From Sphaerosporella brunnea (Eukaryota; Ascomycota; Pezizomycetes; Pezizales; Pyronemataceae), in NCBI GenBank assembly GCA_008704415.1, contig VXIS01000064.1, forward strand, positions 113,450 to 177,449: a stretch of DNA of 64,000 bases, in the 5' to 3' direction. Position 1 is the first letter of the stretch. Each line of letters starts with the position of its first letter. Below the pieces are notes generated by a model. The model did no database searches. It was not told where the DNA came from and saw only the letters and a program-made list of their open reading frames with translations. The translations under genes were made by a program, and so were the position numbers. This document shows, piece by piece, positions 1 through 9,882 of the stretch.

Positions 1-1
1 T

Positions 2-782
2 GCCCAGCATCCTGCACAGCTTCGTGCTCTCGGCCCTGTAACGCAACTTTACGTGTCTATCGATGCCTCCAACAAGGAAAGTCTGAAGAAGATCGACCGG
101 CCGCTTCATCGTGATTATTGGGAGCGCTTCCAGGAGTGCCTCGACATCCTTCGCGAGAAGCGACACAAGCAGCGAACGGTGTTCCGTCTTACTCTCGTCA
201 AGGGGTTCAATGTCGAGGATGAAGTAAAGGGCTATGCCGATCTCGTCGAGCGTGGTTTGCCGTGTTTCGTCGAGATCAAGGGCGTGACGTTCTGCGGAAC
301 CAGTAGTGCTGGAGAAGCCGGGTTGACAATGGACAATGTGCCGTTCTATGAGGAGGTGGTGGAGTTTGTTGAGGCCCTCAATGCGGAGTTGGAAAGGAGA
401 GGATTGGAATATGGAATTGGCGCTGAACACGCTCACAGGTAACTCCTTTCATAGTCTTTGTAGCCCCCCACATGCGACTAATTTTGATAGCTGCTGTGTC
501 CTCCTTGCCTCCAAGCGTTTCTTCATTGATGGCAAATGGCACACACTCATCCACTACGAGCGCTTCTTTGAGCTGTTGAAAGAGGGTAGGGAGTTCGGCC
601 CCGAGGAGTACATTGGTGAGCCTACGCCCGAATGGGCTAACTGGGGCAACGGTGGCTTTGACCCAAGTGATGAGAGAGTGTACAGGAAGGGCAAGGGTCC
701 GGATGGCAGAGCCAAAGCGAAGGAGGCAGCGGTGGCTCGCAGAATGGAAAAGGAAGCGGAGATTACTGTGAGTGCTTGGTAG
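2..782 (+). CDS. TYW1: tRNA wybutosine-synthesizing protein 1 (TYW1), 3' part
   Basis: C-terminal portion of the radical-SAM enzyme that builds the tricyclic 4-demethylwyosine core on G37 of tRNA-Phe. The frame is open from base 2, so the gene starts upstream of the window. The first exon reads PVTQLYVSIDA and FRLTLVKGFN, then CFVEIKGVTFCG, typical of the TYW1 barrel. One 52-nt intron (439-490, GTAACT...GATAG) is required: splicing joins GAEHAH to SCCVLLASKRF in frame, whereas the unspliced reading hits TAA at once. Exon 2 (491-782) carries the C-terminal wyosine-base-formation domain (HYERFFELLK, then PTPEWANWG and a GFDP motif) and ends in a basic, Lys/Glu-rich tail. The N-terminal flavodoxin-like domain and the CxxxCxxC cluster motif lie outside the window. 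Identity is secure from several conserved blocks. Confidence 0.93.
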
Positions 783-1614
783 TGGGGGACAAAATGGGGG
801 TTCTATCTATACTGTACATTGGGTCCGGCGTTTTGTTTTTGAGAATCTCTGTCCACATGAAATTGATTGTGCAAAAAGCATTGCTTCCATATTATGTGCT
901 GTTGCGGCTTTGGGGTCTTTTTTAGATCGATGTGAAGCTATCATACCACCACGTTCTCTGTACTTGATGAGATCAGGATGAGGATTCCAGTTTAGTTGAA
1001 CGTATCTCGCTCTGACGCCTTGTTCCGGATAAGGATACCATGATGACCCTCGCAGACGTTACTATCAGCCACACTCTCCTGTGTGATACTTAACATTAAG
1101 GATCTGTACTCTACCTATTCGATTGTGATATGCAAGGGTTGATCGCCTGCAATCCCCTTCTCCGGCGGAGAAGCCAAAAAAAGCGTTGACTAAGCCGTTG
1201 GCAAGCACTGCGGACAACGGACAGCCCAGGGGGTTCCGTCCCGTACGCGACCAAACCCAGTCGCGACACGGATCTACGCAGCCATTTTCTCCACTTTCCT
1301 TGTTGTGGTCGCGATGTCCGGGGCCAACATGTTGGAGCTGTTATTTGGTGAGGTGGGCTGGTTCTGAGTGTCCGCCACCATAGGCTTGTGAACTGTTTGG
1401 TTAGGAAAATCTTCTACTTTTCAGTAACTACATTTTTAAGCGCATTCGGGCATACTTCCAGGCGGATGCACGTGGCCACGTGGCCACTCAGCCTCGTACC
1501 ATCCCCAAGTCCCCAAGCGCGAGTCTCAACAACACAGCGCGTCTTCCCACCTAACTCTAAGATCCTACAACCACCATTTCCTTGTCACACCCTCACATCA
1601 CCACTCAAGCTACC
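783..1614. other. Intergenic, TYW1 3' end to RPB11 promoter
   Basis: No coding region is supported; the open frames here are short and have unrelated compositions. The only clear structure is a pair of CACGTG palindromes at 1469-1474 and 1477-1482, about 135 bp before the RPB11 start. Confidence 0.6.
1469..1482. promoter_or_regulatory. Tandem CACGTG (E-box / Cbf1-type) pair
   Basis: Two CACGTG hexamers occur 8 bp apart within GCACGTGGCCACGTGGCC. CACGTG is the classic binding site of fungal bHLH factors such as Cbf1. Location in the presumed promoter of RPB11 suggests a regulatory role; that role is inferred. Confidence 0.45.
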
Positions 1615-2041
1615 ATGAACGCACCCGACCGGTTCGCCGCCGCCACTCGCCCCTTCCTTCTGCGGTAGCCTCCAAGCTAACAAATGCGCGCGCAACAGTT
1701 TCGAGCTCTTCCTGCTGCCCGATGGCGAAGCCAAGGTGACGATGGAGCCGGACACGCGGCAGCCGAACACGGCGATCTTCACGTTCAACCGCGAGGACCA
1801 CACGCTCGGCAACCTGCTCCGCGCGACGCTACTACAGAACGAGCACGTCATCTTCAGCGCCTACAAGGTCCCCCACCCGCTGTTTCCCAAGTTCGAGCTG
1901 CGCATCCAAACCGACGATGAGACTACCCCCAAGGAGGCCCTGCTCAGCGCTTGCTCCGGTTTGATCGCCGATCTGCAGATACTCTCGCAGAAGTTGACGA
2001 GAGAGTGGGAGTTGAACAAGATTGCAAAGGATAGTGCTTAG
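1615..2041 (+). CDS. RPB11: RNA polymerase II subunit RPB11
   Basis: Small alpha-like subunit of RNA polymerase II that pairs with RPB3 to nucleate enzyme assembly in the nucleus. The coding sequence is two exons: 1615-1631 (MNAPDR) and 1699-2041, separated by a 67-nt intron with an unusual GTTCGC donor, a GCTAAC branch site and a CAACAG acceptor. Splicing yields MNAPDRFELFLLPDG, the expected N-terminus; the downstream ATG at 1736 would drop it. The RPB11/RPB3 dimerisation core is visible (FNREDHTLGNLLR, then HPLFPKFELRIQT). Length is 119 residues, normal for the family. A downstream AATAAA-like string (AAATAAAACC near 2137-2146) could serve polyadenylation. Confidence 0.94.
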
Positions 2042-4378
2042 GCGCTGCGCTTGCTGGGGAGAGCGGAGGGGCGGAGGGGTTAGCGGTCGGGCTTTCATAT
2101 TTGCAAACAGATACCGAGTTTATACGGTTTTCTACGAAATAAAACCAAAGCAAGAGCAAAACTAAACCCCTTCATGTAAAATAGGTGAGGTGGTGAGTGA
2201 GAAGATGGGGCTTATTTTTGCGTTTGGGGAACCTCATGGCATAGGAGGGGTAGGAGTTTGTGCATTTTGTCGTACGACGACGAGTTCATTATGGCGTTCT
2301 GCTGTTCTATATACACTGTCATGAGTTTGTGTTTTAGGGGTATCAAATGGGAATACCATGTATATTTGGTTGGTCGTTAGAGCTTTTTTGGGCCCTCATG
2401 TAATGATAGAGAGATTCAGTTTGAAACTCCAATGCTATCTACTAAGCGCCACCATCTACCTAGGTAAGTATGGCAAAAAAGTTTGAGTTCTATTAACAGG
2501 CTACCGGGAGACGCGATGCTGAAAACCAGCGACCACAACACTATGGGCGTCTATCGCGTTCTGTTGCAAAGCGACGGGCGCTTGCGCTGGTTGTGTAATC
2601 GACGGCGCACGCGATCGCGATTCCTACAGATGCTGCGAATAGCATCTTCGTTTGCTATGGCTTTTTACTATGTCGTTCATCGCGTTTATTGTAGTGCCCG
2701 GCATGGGTAGATAAGCTTTCGCGATCATTTTTGCAGTCTGGCGGTGTATTATTCGTAGTTACATATTGGCTCATAAGTAGGAACAGAGCCCAGAAGGAGT
2801 GCAGCACAAAGTGGTTGTGGATAGCAGCACAGTGGGCCCTGCGGGCGCCATGGAGTGCGGCGGGAGTGCGCTGCATGGCGACGTTTCTTCTGGCTAAGGC
2901 TCAATATTAAATTTATTTCCATTCGCGGCGTTCGCACTACTGCAGCCAATCAAACTTCAGTACACTCAGCGCTCGTGTCCACTCTCTAGCATCACACATC
3001 CCAGGGAGCCCCTGATCATCGCCTGCCAACCTTCCCTAGCAATCTTCCAAGCACGAGTAAGCGGCTTCTGTCAACAGCCGCGCGTCCATGCATACGGAGT
3101 GGTCGGATTCGGCCTCTGCACACCACCTCTAGAATGCACATCAGCAAAAAACTGCCTGTCTACTTGATTGAGAGAAAACCTTCATACTTATAGGACAACT
3201 TGGCAAAACAGAGCAAAAACACGGAAAAAATGTCTTTCTGATTTTGTGCCGCTTTGGGGCATCCGCGCAAGCATAGTTTTCTCATTTTGGTCGTAAAAAT
3301 ACGGGGAAAATTGCAGTATTATCTGCGCGATAGACTGCGTTGATTGGAATTGCTTTCGCTCCATCGTTCAATTTATTTTGTCGCTCTTTTTTGTATCGTT
3401 GATAAGTATGAAGGTTTACTGCTTGATGAAGGTACCAGCCAAGCCTGCCTACTAAGCAGGTACACACTTAATTAGACACGGTAGCAACACAGCTACATAC
3501 AGTTATGGTTTTTATATGACTTTCTTTATTTGAGTTTTGTTGAATTGTCCTTACAAACCGTACTCGAGCCAACTCAAGGTGATTTGGGATTACCGATGAA
3601 GTGGGTAAAAGATGGTGTTTGGATAGAACATGTGTATATCACATTCAATCTGCCGCTGAAGAAGATTCAGATGTGCAAAAGCAAGAGGAGCTATGTAGCC
3701 ACTCAGCTTTCACCGCATTCGATCCAGCCGAAAAGCGTTGGAAAGGGGGTTTCAAGTGAAGCACCGTTCCCGCAGATCGTCTGCCCTCAGCCGCTGCTCC
3801 CTTTGGTCCTGCAAAACCCAAATTCCACTTTTGGTCATAATCGGCCAGTGCGTAATCAGCTCTCCGTTCTCGGGAATTTTTGCCGTGATTTGCATGGATC
3901 GAAGTCTTCAGAATCACCACGTTGAAAATACCCCCCAATGCTACCCGGCTGCCATCCCATCTCCAAAAAACATTTCGAGCCATAATTCCCCAACCAACAC
4001 GAGCCCCTGGAATCGCACCCACCTCCAAACCCTCCCGCACACGGCCCGGGAAGCCCAGCAAACGAGTTATCCACCGCTCGAAGAAGCTTCAACGCTCGAT
4101 AAGAAGCTTGGCACTTCCCACGATCCGGCATTGAGGGGACGGCAACAACCTTTACGACCCGGCGCCCGACAGGCACCTCCTCATCTCGAGAGAGCTCCCT
4201 TGCCGCTGGATCCGTTGCTCACTGTATGCATCGATAGCTCCACGATGTTTCCCAGGCACTCCCACGCCCCGTCCAACGGGCACGCATATGGGTCCAGCAA
4301 TACTTTTTCTATTTCACCTCATAGGTGTGTGCACTTTTCTTATGCCCCCACTCCCAGACCCCAAGAACACGACAACTG
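2042..4378. other. Intergenic, no gene recognised
   Basis: This 2.3-kb stretch between RPB11 and mnn9 holds only short frames (longest 213 codons, 3738-4379 plus) with no recognisable family, biased toward Pro/Ser/His. The last part (about 3930-4378) is C-rich and is probably promoter and 5' leader of mnn9. Confidence 0.55.
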
Positions 4379-6028
4379 ATGGGACGTGCCAGATTTCAAC
4401 CTAGAACGCGACCAGCCTTGCGCTGGCGACGACAGCTCTTTGTGAAAATTGGCGTGATAGCCTTGTTTTCCTCCATTATCCTCCTCCTCATATTCCCATC
4501 CTTCCGGGACATCCTGCTACCCAGCCTCGGTCTCGGCTTCATTCTCCGAGATGATCCACTACTGAACACAGTCAAGCACTACGACCTGTCGGACACACAA
4601 GGCACAGCACGAGGCTGGGAGCGGGGCGAGCGTATCCTGTTTTGCGTTCCGCTTCGCGATGCGGAGGTCCACCTTCCAATGTTCTTTGGGCATATGCGAA
4701 ACTTTACATACCCGCACCACCTGATCGATCTTGCGTTCCTGGTATCGGACTCGAAGGATCAAACGCTAGCAAAGTTGAAGGAGAATCTCGAGGCGCTCCA
4801 AAATGATCCAGATGACAAGATACCTTTTGGAGAGATCTCGCTCATCGAAAAAGATTTCGGCCAGAAGGTTAAGCAGGACGTCGAGAACAGACACGGCTTT
4901 GCCGCTCAGGCGAGCAGAAGAAAGACCATGGCGCAGGCACGGAACTGGCTGCTGAGCGCTGCGTTGCGGCCGTATCACACTTGGGTTTACTGGAGGGATA
5001 TCGACGTGGAAACTGCTCCCGCGACTATTTTGGAGGATCTCATGAGGCACAACAAGGATGTCATTGTACCCAGTAGGTTTCCCCATCTGCAGTTTGGAAT
5101 TTTTGGAGGACATTGCATTGTGCCAGCATGATGAGTCGCTATATAAGGGTAGTTGTTCGAGAAGTCAATTGCCTTCCATGAGAGCTTGCATTTGCTTCAC
5201 CGGCGCACTGATGCTAGTTTCGTGCCTACAAACTTATGAGCGGAATTTGATTGTTTGCACACATGAACATTTACTGATGCTCTCTAGATGTCTGGCGTCC
5301 TCTTCCTGACTGGCTCGGTGGTGAACAACCTTACGATCTCAATTCCTGGCAGGAGTCCGAAACCGCTCTCGCGCTTGCCGACACTCTCGACGAAGATGCC
5401 GTTATTGTCGAGGGTTACGCTGAGTACGCCACCTGGCGGCCTCACTTGGCCTACCTTCGCGACCCTTACGGCGACCCAGACGTAGAGATGGAGATCGACG
5501 GAGTTGGTGGTGTTAGTATCCTCGCGAAGGCTAAGGTTTTCCGTGCTGGCGTCCACTTCCCGGCGTTCTCCTTCGAAAAGCATGCCGAAACGGAAGGGTT
5601 TGGCAAGGTACGCCTCACCAACAACGTCCTTGCTAGATTATCAAGCTAATACCAAATAGATGGCCAAGCGCATGCGTTTCTCCGTCGTCGGCCTGCCGCA
5701 TTACACTATCTGGCATCTGTACGAGCCGTCTGCTGACGATCTCAAGCATATGGAGCGTATGGAAGAGGAACGTAAGAGCAAGGAAGCCGCCGAGAAGGCC
5801 GAAAAGGAACGCCAGGCGAAGCTGATGGAGAACTACGACGACCCTAAGGCCCAGTGGGAAAAGGACAAGCAGCAGATTGAGAACGCCGCTCTCGAAGCTA
5901 AGAAGGCTGAGGAGAACAAGGACAAGAATCTTGTCGGAGGTGCTGCTGGCCCGCACGCGCACGCCGGGGAAGGGGAGGCGCAGGGAAAGAGTGGAAATCA
6001 GCCGGCGAAGGTGGGTGGAAACGTCTAA
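4379..6028 (+). CDS. mnn9: Mannan polymerase complex subunit Mnn9 (GT62)
   Basis: Golgi alpha-1,6-mannosyltransferase of the Mnn9/Van1/Anp1 family (GT62), which extends the mannan backbone of N-glycans. Exons are 4379-5072, 5288-5607 and 5660 onward; introns 5073-5287 and 5608-5659. It is a type II membrane protein: a basic N-terminus, then one hydrophobic anchor at about residues 24-43. The catalytic DxD-type motif appears as WRDIDVET, followed by VIVEGYAEYATWRP and VHFPAFSFEKHAETEG, all strongly Mnn9-like. The tail after about residue 370 is a charged coiled-coil rich in Glu/Lys. ATG 4379 is the first in-frame ATG. The stop used here is TAA 6026-6028; an alternative intron (6010-6071, GTGGGT donor, CTGAT branch site, CAG acceptor) would continue the frame for 20 codons to 6136. 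Confidence 0.93.
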
Positions 6029-6393
6029 TCTGCCGGATGATTGGGCAACACAACTGATTCATTACGACAGGGGGACGAGAACGGGCTCGTGGATACGGCT
6101 GGTAACAACGTACAAAAGCCCGCGGTGAAGGCATAAGTAATAAATAGACTGGATCGGATGGGGTAGACGGTGTTGGCTTATAATGCTCTTTTTTATTATC
6201 ATTATGTTTTCCCTATATGTCCCCTAGCTGGCTTGGTTTGACTGGTGATGACGATAAAAGATCTTGGGGGCGCGTTGTGTATCATGTTGAACCTTTTTTT
6301 TCTCTCTCTTTATGTTGTCATATTGTCTGTACTCTCTTCTTTTCTGGTCAATTAACATGATTGTGCAATGAAAGCATTATTTTGCTCTTACAC

Positions 6394-7077
6394 TTACTCG
6401 CTGGCGAGCCGACCACTTGATATCAAAGCCCACCATTGCCAATCATATCGTTCGATCGCCCGCGGCACTGTGATCTCGCGGCGCAAAGGGTAATTGTTTT
6501 TCCATTCCGGACCGTTGACCTCAAGGTTCCGCCGCTGGCAGCAACGCCGCGGCATGCTTACCACCACCCGTCTGCTCCCTGTAGACTCATCAGCCCCCCC
6601 CCCCCCCCCTCGAGCCGTAGAAGCAGAAACATACCCAAAAAGCGCCTTAAACTCGGGCAACCTCTTTCTAGCCAGATAAATTGTGACCACGGGGACCTTC
6701 CTCATCTTCTTTTCCTTCAAGGGCACAAACAGGTCCTCATCCTCGTCCTTCTCCAGTTCCGCCGCCTTCCGCTTATTCGTCTTGTTCCCCCGTGGCTTCA
6801 CGGCCGCGGCCACCTCCTCCTCCGCACTCGATAGCGATGTGTATTGATACCACGCCAATCCCCGCTCCGAGAGCAGCCGCTTCGAGATCTCGATGATGCT
6901 GATCGCTTTGGTTATTACTTGGGCATTGGCGGAAACGCTGATTACGCCATCGGAGGCATCGGAGGAAGCATCGGCGAGGTGGGAGACGATTCGCTGCGTC
7001 TTGGAGGAGATCTTGTGCGATGAGATTATGTTTAGCGTTGGGATTGGGTGTTCGGAGGTGCTGGTCATGGCGGACAT
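6394..7077 (-). CDS. Alba-domain nucleic-acid-binding protein (Rpp25/Pop6-like)
   Basis: Single-exon gene. The N-terminal half shows an Alba-like fold signature: HKISSKTQRIVSHL, then ISVSANAQVITKAISIIEI and a SKRLLSERGLAWYQYTSL block, as in the RNA-binding subunits of RNase P/MRP and related proteins. A Lys/Glu-rich segment follows, then KVPVVTIYLARKRLP. The last 70 residues are poorly conserved-looking and start right after a run of glycines encoded by a long C-homopolymer on the plus strand (about 6594-6609), so the true C-terminus could differ if that run varies in length. I chose ATG 7077 over earlier in-frame residues because the upstream part is Thr/Pro/His-rich and non-conserved. Precise orthology (Pop6, Rpp25 or another Alba protein) is uncertain. 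Confidence 0.7.
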   Translation of the reverse strand: MSAMTSTSEHPIPTLNIISSHKISSKTQRIVSHLADASSDASDGVISVSANAQVITKAISIIEISKRLLSERGLAWYQYTSLSSAEEEVAAAVKPRGNKTNKRKAAELEKDEDEDLFVPLKEKKMRKVPVVTIYLARKRLPEFKALFGYVSASTARGGGGGADESTGSRRVVVSMPRRCCQRRNLEVNGPEWKNNYPLRREITVPRAIERYDWQWWALISSGRLASE

Positions 7078-7547
7078 GTTGCTGATGGTAGTGGTGGTGG
7101 TGGGAGAGTCGCGTGCGTGGGGGTGTTTTTGCAGACGCGTTGAGGTACGGTACGACGCTAAATCTTCGAGTCCGCACCTGAAGTACATGCGCTTAAATCA
7201 ATGAGGGAAAATTGGCCCCTTGGACTGGCTGTTTATGTCGCTGACGATCGTGCAGCTGCGTGTCAATTTCATCGTCAACTCCGCGATTTAGCCCTCGAGG
7301 AGCCAGACGAAAAGCGATATTTCGCGGAAACTCCAGATTCCATCTGGGAAATTTCTGCCCATTTATCAGGTGATTTGAAATTGATCACCCGGTTCTGAAT
7401 CAGACGTATTCCGTTGTTAGACTGTCAGATCGCTGCTACATAGGTCCAATTGCGCCCGTCCAGACACCACCGGACGATGAGGCAGTTGAAATTTCAACAA
7501 CCATCTTCGCGGATTGGCCAAAAAAAAAAAAGAAAAAAGAAAGTTAA
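7078..7547. other. Intergenic between Alba gene and tRNA-Leu
   Basis: No gene is seen. It should hold the promoter of the minus-strand Alba gene. An A-rich run on the plus strand (about 7520-7541) lies immediately 3' of the minus-strand tRNA-Leu, where it reads as the T-run expected of an RNA polymerase III terminator. Confidence 0.55.
7520..7541 (-). terminator. Pol III T-run terminator of tRNA-Leu
   Basis: Read on the minus strand, the DNA just downstream of the tRNA 3' end is a long T-rich run (T6, then T12). A run of four or more T residues is the standard RNA polymerase III stop signal. Confidence 0.7.
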
Positions 7548-7650
7548 TGACAGGAGTGGGACTTGAACCCACGCTCAGTTTCCCGAACCAGGAGATTGGA
7601 TATTAAGGTAAACCTTAACCTGGCGCCATAACCAACTCGGCCATCCTGCC
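7548..7650 (-). tRNA. tRNA-Leu(AAG) with 19-nt intron
   Basis: A full type II cloverleaf reads on the minus strand. The acceptor stem is GGCAGGA paired with TCCTGTC plus discriminator A. The D-arm is leucine-like (TGGCCGAGTTGG), the anticodon stem is CCAGG/CCTGG, the variable arm is long (TCGG GAAA CTGA), and the T-arm contains GGGTTCAAGTCCC. The anticodon loop is interrupted after TTAAGG, giving anticodon AAG at positions 34-36. The intron of about 19 nt sits at the canonical 37/38 site and contains CCTTAA, perfectly complementary to TTAAGG, the usual anticodon-intron helix. Without the intron the tRNA is 84 nt, normal for leucine. Confidence 0.93.
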
Positions 7651-8112
7651 TGAGTGGTAACAAGTCAACTGCTGCATTTGAGCGTTGGAGGGCAATTAAT
7701 ACAGGTGGTGACGATGGCAGCACTTTCCATCTTGCCTGCAAGATTCATTTTCTACTGTTTATAGGCCATATCTAAAGGACATGTCGTGATATGTGGGTAG
7801 ATCTGGCTTTCGTACTAGAATGATCACTCGTTCTTTCGCAGTGTTCGTCCCCTTGTCACATAATGTGCATGTGAATAAAACCAATGCCCCCCATCACCCG
7901 CAAAAGAAACACACCTACTACCACATCACAAAGCAAACCTTTGATATTCACTTTGATCGCCCAGCCCATTCGATTTATTGCTGCCTGCGCACGCGACCAA
8001 AAAAAGTCTTGTCTTTCACAAGCCAATCGACGATTAGTGCCGGTCGGCTATCTCCACAATTCGCTAGATGTCCCCCGCCGTGGCCGTCCCCTAGCCCCCC
8101 CCCCCCCCCTTT
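7651..8112. other. Intergenic upstream of the 8.1-kb gene
   Basis: No gene is recognised. It ends in a C-homopolymer (about 8095-8109) a few bases before the next start codon, probably in the 5' leader. Confidence 0.5.
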
Positions 8113-8903
8113 ATGGCGCCGACCCCAAAATCCCTCTGGTGGTTCCGTCTTCCGCCGGACTACGACACCGCGCCGAGCGAATCTGCATTCCTAACGGTGC
8201 TGGTGGTATTCTCATTTTTTGGCCTCTGCTTCCTGGTGGTGGCAACGTGGATCCGCTGCGTCACCGGCGTGTCTCCGCCGCGCCGCTCTTCGTCGCGGGA
8301 ACGGCGCCAACGAAGGCGTGGTGGAGGGGGATTTCAGGGTACCTATTTCCATCAATCTACTTACTCTGAATGCTGCGCATTGAGTCGAGTAGGAAGTGTT
8401 GCGCTGACGCTTGTTGTGCAGAATGGTATCGTCGCCGCCGCTCCGCTCCGCCACCTGTGATCCCGCCGCAAAAACAGTGGGATAAGAAGCGAGGAGGTGA
8501 TGGTGGAAGAGGGGGAGGGGCGTGTGCATCCCTGCTCGCAGCCGCAGGTCCAAAGGCGGTGGGTGTTGGTGGTGGTGGTGGTGGTGGTTACAACACATTT
8601 TCTCCCAGCCAGCAGCAGCAGCGGCGCGCAAGCACGCCATCGCTCTCGGGAAGCCCCAGCGCCAAGCGGGACATGATACGGCGGTCGTGGAGTATGCCTA
8701 CCCCGAGCGGGGTGGGGAACCACAAGATTTTCAAGAGCGCTGGCAGACGCAAGCGCGAGTTTCGGGGGAGGAAGAAGAGTGATGCTGGTGGTGGACATGC
8801 GCAGATTCGCGCGTGGAGTTCGTCTGGAGCCAGGGGGTGGAGAGGATATGAGAGAGGGTTGGATGTGGTTGTTGAAGAAGCGGGATCTACACCAGAGAGG
8901 TAG
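8113..8903 (+). CDS. Hypothetical single-pass membrane protein
   Basis: Two exons, 8113-8338 and 8422-8903, joined by an 83-nt intron (GTACCT donor, TTGTGCAG acceptor) that restores frame. The 235-residue product has one strong hydrophobic segment at about residues 26-47 (FLTVLVVFSFFGLCFLVVA), preceded by a short Pro/Trp/Asp-containing N-terminus and followed at once by a very basic Arg-rich stretch, suggesting an N-out, C-in orientation. The remainder is low-complexity: a Gly run encoded by TGG/GGT repeats, a Gln run, then Ser/Arg-rich sequence with possible kinase sites. No family is recognised. Frame continuity and the membrane segment support a real gene, but expression is unproven. Confidence 0.6.
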
Positions 8904-9882
8904 GATCGATTTTTATGATATAATGGCATTTTTTGGAATAGGTTTTCTTTGGTTGGATACCTTTTTCTTTCCTTTTCTTCGGTTTGAACTTGGGAAGTGG
9001 GCTCGGGGAGTATTTGGTTGAAAAATAAATAAGAATGGCCTCGATCTCTGTGATTGCCGGGAAAAGCAGTGATTTGGCTCACCTGTGGTCATGTGCGAGG
9101 TATACTATCACGTTCAGCCTCATTATCGCCAGCGAGAACAGGTCAAAGTAAATGTTTCGGTTCGGTGGGGGATGGCAAACCACACGGCAGCAAGAAGAGA
9201 AGCATTACGAGATACCTATGTATTGCAAACTCTTCGATCGATGCACTACACGTCCCACAGAAAAAGACCGGAGGAGAGTGCAGCAATCTACAAGTTCTCA
9301 ACAGCAATTGCAGCAAGCAATAACACGCCGCAAAAGGAACCCCAACAAGACTAAAAGATGAAAACGAAAACACCCCCCAAACCAATAAGGAAAAAAAAAA
9401 AGCAAAAGAAAAAACCATAAGCCTTGTAACCACCTTTCCATTCCCTCATCAGTTCCCGTAAAAGGATTAGGTACATCGTCGAATATGGGTAAAGCCATCT
9501 GCAAAACAACCCCCTCCCCCAATGGCATCTCTCCTCTCCTCTCTGAAGCCAAGCAAAAACACAAAAGATGCGCCGTTGCTCAGCCAAAACCCGTACTCCG
9601 AACAATGAACCCTCCAAAAACAAAGGAAGACATGCAGATGCAGGCAGACAAAGCAGTAAGATATAGAGAACTCCATCCCTAACCATGTGCAATGAAACAG
9701 AAAATGAAAATCAACAGAACAAACGGAAAAAAAATTGTACGACAAAACCAAGCAAACCAGCGACAATCAGATGCTCATTCATTGACTTTTGCAAGGAACA
9801 AGGCAGGCGTGGCCGTCGATGAAGGACAATTGAGATACATTACGGTATGAATCTCATCCGTGCAAGGCTGAGGCTTGGCGGA
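8904..9882. other. Intergenic / 3' regions of two genes
   Basis: This lies between convergent genes and should contain both 3' UTRs. The overlapping hydrophobic frames on the minus strand (9143-9766) are A/T-run artefacts: Phe/Leu/Cys-rich with no family resemblance. Nothing else is seen. Confidence 0.55.

Noticed and set aside
3738..4379. 213-codon plus-strand frame upstream of mnn9
   Set aside because: Composition is Pro/Ser/His-rich, no motif, and it overlaps the likely mnn9 leader.
8361..8798. Overlapping Thr/His-rich minus-strand frames
   Set aside because: They are antisense to the TGG/GGT repeats of the plus-strand gene at 8113-8903.
9143..9766. Several overlapping hydrophobic minus-strand frames
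   Set aside because: They arise from A-rich plus-strand DNA (Phe/Leu runs on the other strand), overlap each other in different frames and look like 3' UTR.
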